Source of the DNA: Nemopilema nomurai
Taxonomy: Eukaryota > Cnidaria > Scyphozoa > Rhizostomeae > Rhizostomatidae
Length of the DNA stretch: 64,000 nt
Reading direction: 5' to 3'
Assembly: GCA_003864495.1 (NCBI GenBank)
Contig: ML133426.1
Coordinates: 744,001 to 808,000, forward strand
The notes under the pieces were generated by a model. The model was not told where the DNA came from. It did not search any database and saw nothing but the letters and a program-made list of their open reading frames with translations. Position 1 is the first letter of the stretch. Each line of letters starts with the position of its first letter. The translations under genes were made by a program, and so were the position numbers. Of the stretch, positions 57,801-64,000 are shown piece after piece.

Positions 57801-60724
57801 CATTTAAAATGAAACTCTTGCATCGATTCTTATACTTTGATATGAATCCAGAGCTTGAAAATACCATAATTTAGTGATAAAATTAGCAGCAATTCTATTT
57901 TCTAAAAATGAAAGATGCAAACAGCTCATGGCAAATACATTTACAGGTACTTTGCTCCGAGGAAGCATTTAAGATTTGCTCTCAGCTGTATCCTGGAAAT
58001 TTCAGATTTGGTGAGTTAGAAAATAACTTATCGGTAAAAACAATTTCCAATTCAAGACGAAAAGGTCATGTCTTTATTTGCTTTTCCAATGGTAAATTAT
58101 TTCGTTTTGTTACTTCACTTCAGCATAAGATGCGACATCTTCAATTAGAAACAAAACTCCATTACTTTATTTCTCGTGTGTGCCCCCAACTTCCTTTATT
58201 TTTTCTTCGATTTTGCATCCTGTTAAGCCTTAAACACTTCAAGTTTTTTTCTCATGTTTGAATACATCCACCCTTATGCATATTGTTTTTCTTCATCTTT
58301 TTCCCTCTTTCTATTTGTGTGTCTCTGTTTCCTTGTTTATTCCGATTCTTTTCTTTCTTCTTTTCTTCCTTCCTTCCTTTCTTTCTTTCTTTATTTTCTT
58401 CCTTCTTCCTTCCTTTCTTTCCTTTTTCTTTCTTTCTTTCGTTTCTACTTCTTCTTTTCTTTTCCCTTTTCTTCCCGTTTTTCTTCTTTCTTCCCTTTCT
58501 TTTCTATTCCTATCTGCTTTTTATCTTATTCCTTTCTTTCTAACTTGTCTTTGACTTTTTTCACAGTCATACCTTCATCTAGAGCTGTTGTAATTTAAAA
58601 GTTCTTTTCTTTAATCTTCTCCATCAGGTAATATGACAAATGGTGAATTTGTACAAAACCAACTTATCTCTGGCAATTCATCAAGGGTTTTACTAGACCC
58701 CTTTCAGGCTATGCTTTTGAGCAAATTTTTGGACCATCCTCAAATCATTCTGGAGTCGGTCCTGGATCAAAAAGCATCGTATGGTGTGGTTCTTGCAGCT
58801 GAAGCCAAACGCATTTCAACGTGCTTACGAAAGTATGTATCGGAGAATGAACCACAGTTATTCACAAGGATAGCTGAAGCCACTTCAAGCTTTAAGGTGC
58901 TGCTTTATTCTCACTTTTTCTGAATAACTTTATGCTGTGACTCCGTTTACTTATGGAACACAGCGATTTGTTTAGAGGATAGCAAGTGATGGTAAAATCT
59001 GTTCTTAGATTTGCAGATCCGTCAGGTACAAACCATCAATCTTCCAATATTTTAGCAATCCTCTTTTTGAAGTTAGAGTGACAATCATTGACTGTTGTCA
59101 TTCAAAGGTTTCTCTTTAGCGAGACTGCTTGTAAGTAGAGTGAGCTTCTGGATACTCCCATTGTATACTATGGATACTGCCAGCATACTACAAGACCACG
59201 TGTGTTTCGGAAGCCACGTGAATAGCCATGCTCGTTAATAAATCGTGCAATCACTGAATGGGCCGCAGCTCGGATTTTTGCGTATCAGTTGTCGTCAAGA
59301 GTAGAAATGAAATTCCGTGTGATTTCTTAGTACGTCTCTCAGTAGTAGTACGTCTCCTAGCACACCTTTAGCACTGCTCTCTTTCAGTATTTGAAAAAGT
59401 CGATCCTTGTAGTATGGTTATGTGTAATATTGCTAGATCCTTTCTACTTCGCAATCTTAAGCGTACAAGCCGCAGAATGTTTGCCATTGAGCTTATTGCT
59501 TAGGCTATTCCAGAGAAATGTTAAATGGCAGCTGAAGTATGACAAATGACAGTGACGTATCACTATTCCAGCCGAGTTCTCTTTAAGAAACTGCTTCTCG
59601 TCATTTCCCTTACAGATTGGATTGCCAACCAAAGAAAACTTAGTTGATAACATGACGTCATCGCACTCTGATTTGATGGAGAGCCTCAAATTCTTTGGAT
59701 CCCTATTTTTAGCCGTCTTAGTTTTTATGGGAATAATCTATGAAATTGTGATTCGTATCAGAAGTAAGTTTATGTTTTAAGATGAAAATATCTATACAAT
59801 GCGTTGCTGATTAAAGTATGTATCTTCAAGCAACTGGTCTTTAAAGAAGGGTACCAGAACTTTGCATTTTCAGCCCCTAGCTATTGCCTAATGATACTTG
59901 AGATCTAAGCAAAATATTACTTATTTGTGGCACTTTAATATTCAAATATAAAGCCTACTACGTGCTCATCAACTTTTATTCCACTAAATGTATTATTTCG
60001 TCACCTATAATTTTGACATAACGAAAATATATAATGTCGTCCCAGTTCTGATACTTCAAACTATAGTTAGATTTCATCCGAATTGAATGAAGCAACACCA
60101 AGCTGACATCTAAAAACATTCTGCAGTAGTTCAAGCTAGCCAAACGAAATGAACGTCTCTTGGAGTACTTCAATATTGCTTTTCTGTTTTTCATGGCACG
60201 GCGAATATTGAGTAAGTTGGTGCAGTGGATTATCATAGGAAAGTGGCATTTGACTGATACTAGTGTTGCTATTGTTGTCTACAGCCTTCTATTCAATTCC
60301 ACGAGAGGCAGCGTTCACATCATGAAAGTGTATTAATGCTAATATTTTCTTTATCAAAGGGCGTGCTAAAGTCCAAGCCACACCAAATCAGATTGATGCA
60401 ATTTTTAATGAAATCAGTGAGGGAGCTGAGAATCTTGAAGCAGCTTTATTAAACAAAATAACTGAGATGGAATCTCTTCACATAAAGGAAAGGATCACGC
60501 TGTACAAACTTCAGGCTGGAAAATTTGAGCAGCTTCTGAAATGGTACCCTGATCTGCCCCTGTACGACCCTACTATGCCTAAAATGAAGAGGAAGAACGA
60601 AGAAAAAACAGCTACAGACATCCAAAATGGGTTTGTGCAGGAAGATGATGGGGATTCATCCAGCTCTGAAGAAATTGAAATGCCCATTGACTATAGAATG
60701 TCTCAAGTCAACTTGCAGTTATAG
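39885..60724 (+). CDS. PA14-FN3 ectodomain channel with iGluR-like topology and K+ filter, 5' partial
   Basis: Exons: 39885-40212, 41486-41649, 42239-42551, 43836-44005, 44424-44747, 45505-45813, 46448-46741, 46912-47205, 47366-47668, 48292-48609, 49077-49183, 49891-50116, 50442-50798, 51385-51690, 52082-52557, 55728-55822, 57534-57693, 57947-58010, 58628-58896, 59616-59763, 60360-60724. Every junction agrees in phase, giving about 1795 residues plus a missing N terminus. Order: two PA14 modules (residues 1-325), nine FN3 domains (325-1270), an S1-like segment, M1 (about 1410-1429), pore loop GVWLAFITMTTVGYGD, inner helix GRFIAVTWMLIGLILMSMMI, an S2-like segment (about 1514-1630), M4 (about 1647-1669) and a 120-residue acidic tail. 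The predicted role is a plasma-membrane cation, probably K+, channel gated or tethered by a large adhesive ectodomain. The function is inferred from the filter and topology only. A recent inverted copy of its end lies at 63-64 kb. Confidence 0.85.
42607..42777. repeat. Trinucleotide microsatellite (ATG/ATT), left of the LINE
   Basis: Degenerate GAT/ATT/ACT triplets in the intron between exons 42239-42551 and 43836-44005. The last 75 bp or so (about 42700-42776) are nearly repeated at 43635-43712 on the other side of the LINE fragment. Frames over this region are low-complexity artefacts. Confidence 0.8.
42778..43603 (+). mobile_element. 5'-truncated LINE with restriction-like endonuclease (R2/R4-type)
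   Basis: A C-terminal ORF2 fragment. A CCHC knuckle (CSFCHMPETLLHIVAGC) is followed by GRYTWRHNSALNFLAQSL. Then, one frame over, comes RPDLLLVTFDHRLFILELTVGYE and KREKYSNLI, the PD...E-x-T...K pattern of a restriction-like endonuclease, ending at a stop near 43480 and an A-rich tail. One extra base near 43048 breaks the frame. 5' truncation and insertion inside a triplet microsatellite match the behaviour of the R4/Dong group, which targets simple repeats. It lies in an intron of the channel gene in the sense direction. Confidence 0.7.
43604..43714. repeat. Trinucleotide microsatellite, right of the LINE
   Basis: Runs from TTCCATTATTATC to ATTATTATA. It shares a TGATTGTCATGATAATGCTG core and the following GAT/ATT order with the left microsatellite, consistent with one original tract split, and partly duplicated, by the LINE insertion. 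Confidence 0.75.
44424..51690 (+). other. Nine-domain fibronectin type III array of the channel gene
   Basis: FN3 domains lie in exons 44424-44747, 45505-45813, 46448-46741, 46912-47205, 47366-47668, 48292-48609, the pair 49077-49183 plus 49891-50116, then 50442-50798 and 51385-51690. Each shows the proline-rich start (for example APSAPPMNI), a Trp on strand B (ITWDDV, VTWSDI, VSWGLV, LFWSPI), GYxxxY on strand C (GVITGYKVYM, GPITGYDIRY, GVIVGYRLYI) and Y-x-A/V-x-A-x-t-x-x-G-x-G on F/G. Eight domains are single exons flanked by phase-1 introns on both sides. Only the seventh is split, by a phase-0 intron after its B strand. N-glycosylation sequons are frequent (SNATL, HNTS-like), as expected outside the cell. 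Confidence 0.88.
52082..52557 (+). other. S1-like segment and first membrane helix of the channel
   Basis: Begins with a Cys cluster (ETCRCP, later FCCANCSGKHG), continues to MALPIYDQGMDVHDQTTYVY and VPIVPVMKFLVFKRR, then SLWKQYPLLLVSLVLTLLAG and IALWAT, the likely M1. The ...Y-x-x-P-x-V...V-F-K-R-x pattern before M1 resembles the end of the iGluR S1 lobe (D-F-S-x-P-F...). The first half of S1 is not recognisable, and the arginine that binds the agonist carboxylate in iGluRs is not evident. Direct evidence is therefore good for the membrane helix and weaker for a ligand-binding lobe. Confidence 0.55.
52855..55475. repeat. 15-bp intronic minisatellite, about 2.6 kb
   Basis: A tandem array of the unit AGAGAGAGTATACAA and close variants (TATAAAG, GTAAACA, GCGAGAG). 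Towards its right half it is mixed with a longer unit containing GTAGATAAAGAGTATATAAA or GGAGTATTTAGAGCG. It lies in the intron between the M1 exon and the pore exon. Because 15 bp is five codons and the unit has no stop, open frames of up to 566 codons (LYTLS repeated) run through it. These are artefacts. The + strand is almost entirely purine apart from TATAC steps. Confidence 0.95.
55728..57693 (+). other. Pore loop, K+ selectivity filter and inner helix (2 exons)
   Basis: Exon 55728-55822 ends MGSGVWLAFITMTTVG and exon 57534-57693 begins YGDLNVMSRAGRFIAVTW, so a phase-2 intron splits a glycine codon inside the filter. W-x-x-x-x-x-TMTTVGYGD is the K+ channel P-loop. The following GRFIAVTWMLIGLILMSMMI with GNLSTIF resembles bacterial GluR0-like channels, in which GR-x-x-a-x-x-WM leads into the inner helix. 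A residue pattern such as SYTANLAAF of cation-selective iGluRs is absent. Conduction of K+ is therefore likely if the protein is functional. Confidence 0.8.
57947..58896 (+). other. S2-like extracellular segment of the channel (2 exons)
   Basis: Exon 57947-58010 reads VLCSEEAFKICSQLYPGNFR. Exon 58628-58896 contains the FLDHPQIILESV and ASYGVVLAAEAKRISTC motifs, up to EATSSFK. The next exon starts IGLPTKENLVDNM. The last three together resemble the end of the iGluR S2 lobe: a variable region, a hydrophobic A-E-A helix with Cys, then G-[IL]-x-x-P-K-x-x-x-L-x-D-x. No agonist-contacting acidic residue can be assigned with confidence. Confidence 0.55.
58287..58545 (+). repeat. Intronic polypyrimidine tract (CTTT/TTCC), about 260 bp
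   Basis: Almost uninterrupted C/T on the + strand (TTTC, TTCC and CTTCTT units), upstream of the S2 exon at 58628. The three open frames it produces (Phe/Ser/Leu-rich) are composition artefacts. Mirror-symmetric parts could form triplex DNA; that is inference. Confidence 0.85.
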
Positions 60725-60763
60725 GTGGGCGATTCCTTCCAACTTTGGAAAAATTACTTTGTG
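59495..60763 (+). repeat. Left member of an inverted segmental duplication
   Basis: Matches 63040-64000 in reverse. The match includes intron sequence on both sides of exon 59616-59763 (for example GGCAGCTGAAGTATGACAAA near 59528) and about 40 bp after the stop codon (GGGCGATTCCTT...TTTGGAAAAA). The intron before the last exon is about 595 bp here and 283 bp in the other copy. Similarity probably continues left of 59495, because the other copy is cut by the window edge. Confidence 0.85.
59616..60724 (+). other. Fourth membrane helix and acidic cytoplasmic tail (last 2 exons)
   Basis: Exon 59616-59763 encodes GLPTKENLVDN, HSDLMESLKFFGSLFLAV and LVFMGIIYEIVIRIR: a membrane helix stopped by basic residues. 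Exon 60360-60724 encodes the tail: a helical stretch (NEISEGAENLEAALLNKI, then HIKERITLYKLQAGKFEQLL), a KWYPDLPLYDPTMPKM block and an acidic serine run (EDDGDSSSSEEIEMPIDYRM) before the stop. The acidic serines fit a casein-kinase-2 type site. The same two exons occur with equal lengths (148 and 365 nt) in the inverted copy. Confidence 0.8.
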
Positions 60764-61980
60764 GCATGCAATAAGGCACTTGATTATTTCACTATTGCAA
60801 GCAGACATGTTCAACAATGATGATTTCTGGCACTAACATCCATGCTTTCGCTTCAATTTAGAGTTAATGAAGAAACTGAACAGCTTATCAACATATAGCA
60901 GCTTAAAACACAAACCGTTGTGTTTCTACAGTCGTGTTTCTACAGTAATGCGTGTCATATTTCACAAGCTCGTAAAGTTGACAACACTCGAGTTTATGAT
61001 GTGTTTTGTTTATGTTAGAATGCTTTAAGGTTTAATCTTTGCTAGCAAAGTTATGTTTTTATAGAAGTATGTTTAGACCTTCGTACATCATTGAAAACAT
61101 GTCTTAAACACTCAAATTAGTTTTTAATGTTTATTGTTAAAAATGACGAGGAGACTAAAAGAAAAGAGCATTAATAATTTTCTTAACCAATATCCCAAGA
61201 ACATTCTTTGTTTGCTTTTCTTTCTTGTTGTGGAAGAGTTATTCGAAGCTTTCAACGATCAAAAAATCATTATATGATCCGAATAAAATGATAATTATAT
61301 ATTTCTCCTGACAAAATGACGATCAGAGACCGGCACAGAGGGCAAGAGTCTATGTCTGGTCAGCCCGAAACCAAACTATGCCAGATGCCACTTTAAGATT
61401 ATTTCTGTATGATTTTCAAACTTATCAAGCCAATTTAGTTTGTTAGTCGAAAAATCAGGTTTCCCTAAAGCTGATTTATTTGAAAAGCGATGTTCATACT
61501 GCTACCAGAGAGCCTTAAAAACGTTTTCAGTCATTGTCTTCTGTGCCTGAGATCCAGTGTTTAGGATCAACTACAGTGTTTCCAAGATAACATTACAAAG
61601 TCTAGATGGCCTTCCAATCGAAGCAGGTTTTACTAATGTTTACAATTAATAGCGCTTTAATAATTGTAATTTGGTTTTATGAGAATGCAGCTTTTTAAAA
61701 ATGCAGCTGACATACCTTGCGAGAATCATCATCAATCTCAAGCTTCTTGAAAAAAAAATCAAGGCTATAGCTTACCAGATTAGACAATCTTAGTGTTAGC
61801 ATGAACAGTTTTCCAAATCCATTGAACATGACTTGAAAACATTCAAATTGATATCCTACCGTTTTTCGCTATAATTTAAGACTACAAGAGTAACAGAAAA
61901 GACAATTTGACGTTTAATCTCCCGAGCTTGTAAATATAGCTTTAATGCACTCTGTGGATCGTAAGATTGCTTTTGCACCA
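60764..61980. other. Spacer between convergent channel genes, no gene seen
   Basis: AT-rich and probably partly 3' UTR of the + strand gene. No conserved frame or RNA gene is visible. Confidence 0.4.
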
Positions 61981-61984
61981 TATA

Positions 61985-62720
61985 CTGTTGACAAAATCGA
62001 CGCATCATGACAGAAAGCATTGCTGACCTTTGCACGCTTTTTGCTAAAAAGCAAGGTTCTAGCCTAGCAAAAGTGATCAATTTTACCAAAATATTCTGAA
62101 AGCAGAAAAAGGACTTGGTGCTTTTGAGCAGTCGACATATCATAAAAGAAACCCTTGTTGATCTCAGCACATTTTTTGCTAAAAAGCATGGTTCTAGCCT
62201 AGCAAAAGTGATCAATTCTCCCAAAATATTCTGAAGGCATAAAAAGGACTTGGTGCTTTTGACAAGTCGACACATCATGAAAGAAACCATTGCTGATCTT
62301 TGCACATTTTTTGCTAAAAAGCAAGGTTCTAGCCTAGCAAAAGTGATCATTTGTTCCAAAAGATTCTGAACGCATAAAAAGAACTTGGTGCTTCGGTTGT
62401 TGATGCGATTGCTGTTGAAGCATATCCTTTTGACAAGTCGACACATCATGAAAGAAACCATTGCTGATCTTTGCACATTTTTGCTAAAAAGCAAGGTTCT
62501 AGCCTAGCAAAAGTGATCATTTGTTCCAAAAGATTCTGAACGCATAAAAAGAACTTGGTGCTTCGGTTGTTGATGCGATTGCTGTTGAAGCATATCCTTT
62601 TGACAAGTCGACACATGATGAAAAAAACCATTGCTGATCTTTGCACGTTTTTGCTAAAAAGCAAGGTTATAGACTTACAGAAGTGATCAATTTTTCCAAA
62701 AAATTCTGAACGCATAAAAG
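61985..62720. repeat. Five-unit tandem repeat (131-171 bp units) between the inverted copies
   Basis: Units begin near 61988, 62126, 62261, 62432 and 62602 with GACAAGTCGACACATCATG-like sequence. Each contains TTTTTGCTAAAAAGCAAGGTT and ends AAAAAGAACTTGGTGCTT. The third and fourth units carry an extra stretch of about 36 bp (CGGTTGTTGATGCGATTGCT followed by GTTGAAGCATATCC). The third to fifth units are the most alike, which suggests recent expansion on that side. The 212- and 89-codon - strand frames here simply read the repeat. Confidence 0.85.
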
Positions 62721-63039
62721 TAATAGTGCAATAAGGTTTAAAAGCATACTACAAGAAGTTCTCGATTATCTAACTGTGCTTCCATGCAGTATCTGCAATA
62801 TTGTAAATACACAATGAGCTAAGATAAAGTCATCTTTAAGAAATTGTGTATACTATAACAAGATTTTTGCGGCTGCAGCAATGCAGCTGCGTTTTTAAAC
62901 CAGGTTTTTCAATTTCTAGAACTGGTTTTAAAAAGAAAATGGGTGTCAGTACCGGTGGTAATAATTTTTCAACATAACTATCTGTTTAAATATTCTAAAA
63001 GCCAAGTTCAATGTTTCATTATAGACAACCCTGGTAAAA

Positions 63040-64000
63040 TGCAAAGTAATTTTTTCCAAAGCTGAAAGGAATCGCCCGTCTATAGTCGCAGGTTGATATG
63101 AGACATCCTATAGTCAATAGGCATATCAATTTCTTCAGAGCTGGAGGTATCACCATCATCTTCTTGCTCAAATCCAGCTTGGATGTCTGCAAGTATCTTG
63201 TTTCCGTTATCTTTCGTCATTTTAGGCATAGTAGGGTCGTACAGGGGCAGATCAGGGTACCATTTCAGAAGCTGCTCAAATTTTCCAGCCTGAAGTTTGT
63301 ACAGCGTGATCCTTTCCTTTATGTGAAGAGATTCCATCTCAGTTATTTTGTTTAATAAAGCTGCTTCAAGATTCTCAGCTCCCTCACTGATTTCATTAAA
63401 AATTGCATCAATCTGATTTGGTGTGGCTTGGACTTTAGCACGCCCTTTGATAAAAAAAATATTAGCATTAATACAAAGCTGCCTCTAGTGGAATTGAATA
63501 AAAGGCTGTAGACAACAGTTATTGAGCAACACTAGTAAATGCTACTTTGCTATGATAATCCACTGCACCAACTTCCCCTATATTTGCCTTGCTATAGAAA
63601 TCAGCAACGCAACAACTCTCTATGTACTTGAAGAGAAGGTCGCTTTTCAAAGTATTTCAAATTTCCAATATTCAAAGGCTACGTAAATGTTGCATTATCA
63701 TTATCTCTCACTATAACACAAACTTACCCCGAGTACAACGCACTATCTCGTAGATTATTCCCACAATAATAAAGAGAATTAGCGCTATGGATCCAAACAG
63801 ATGAAAATTCTCCATCAAATCAGAGTGCGACGACGTCATATGATCGGCTAAGTTATCTTTGATTGGCAATCCAGTCTGTAAGGGAAATGACTAGAAGCAG
63901 TTCCTTAAAAAGAAATCGGCTAGAATAGTGTTTGATACGTCACTGTCATTTGTCATACTTCAGCTGCCATTTAACATTTCTCTGGAATAGCCTAAGCAAT
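63040..64000 (-). repeat. Right member of the inverted segmental duplication
   Basis: Reverse-orientation match to 59495-60763, truncated by the end of the window. The duplicated block covers coding and non-coding sequence, so it arose at the DNA level. Confidence 0.85.
63080..63875 (-). CDS. Second PA14-FN3-channel family gene, last two exons only
   Basis: Penultimate exon 63875-63728 (148 nt) begins TGLPIKDNLADHMTSSHSDL and encodes the fourth membrane helix FGSIALILFIIVGIIYEIVR. Last exon 63444-63080 (365 nt) starts GRAKVQATPNQIDAIF in phase and ends at a stop at 63082-63080. Both have the same length and phases as in the + strand gene and are open throughout. The first 40 or so tail residues after MESLHIKE are identical between copies. 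The segment around MTKDNGNKILADIQAG and the membrane helix differ more. The gene reads out of the window, so its pore and ectodomain are unseen. It converges tail-to-tail on its paralogue. Confidence 0.88.

Noticed and set aside
58254..58598. Three overlapping Phe/Ser/Leu-rich frames of 86-114 codons resembling membrane proteins
   Set aside because: They are produced by the C/T tract; nothing is conserved.
61856..62715. - strand frames of 212 and 89 codons with a repeating cysteine-containing unit
   Set aside because: The frame follows the tandem DNA repeat, with no start context or splice support.

Overview
The window is metazoan nuclear DNA. It holds AT-rich, intron-dense genes with GT-AG junctions (two GC-AG), animal gene families, and several kinds of degraded eukaryotic mobile element. 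A cnidarian-like invertebrate is plausible from the transposon families and the FN3/PA14 receptor expansion, but the sequence alone does not settle the species. All exon coordinates were built by hand from conserved protein matches, splice sites and reading-frame phase; no search was run.

Layout. (1) 34-11808, + strand: the 3' half of ANAPC1 (anaphase-promoting complex subunit 1), about 23 exons, with a tRNA-derived SINE in one intron. (2) 12062-13130, - strand: INO80C (YL1_C subunit of the INO80 remodeller), two exons, tail-to-tail with ANAPC1. (3) 13132-19237: a roughly 6.1-kb DNA transposon with 2.1-kb inverted arms and a broken DDE-like transposase, lying directly against the INO80C start codon. 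(4) 20705-21088, - strand: intronless PAM16 (TIM23 import-motor subunit). (5) About 21.9-22.4 kb: hAT relic. (6) 23532-32319, + strand: a complete 14-exon GALNT2-type polypeptide GalNAc-transferase of 572 residues. (7) 32.9-34.5 kb: PIF/Harbinger relics. (8) 36066-36310: an orphan exon of the channel family described next. (9) 39885-60724, + strand: a large channel-like gene, 21 exons and about 1795 residues, 5' end not found. (10) 63080-64000 and beyond, - strand: a recent inverted copy of the end of that gene, tail-to-tail with it across a 2.3-kb spacer that holds a five-unit tandem repeat.

The most interesting object is gene (9). Its ectodomain reads as two PA14 modules followed by nine fibronectin type III domains. 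Next comes a short S1-like segment, M1, a pore loop with the potassium-channel filter TTVGYGD, an inner helix, an S2-like segment, a fourth membrane helix and an acidic cytoplasmic tail. The order S1-M1-P-M3-S2-M4 is that of ionotropic glutamate receptors, but the filter is that of K+ channels, as in bacterial GluR0 and rotifer AvGluR1. I know of no described animal protein joining this core to PA14 and FN3 arrays. At least three copies or pieces of the family lie within 28 kb.

The conserved housekeeping genes (ANAPC1, INO80C, PAM16, GALNT2) have unrelated roles and show no operon-like link. Most of the remaining sequence is intron, mobile-element debris, micro- and minisatellite, or sequence in which I see nothing recognisable.
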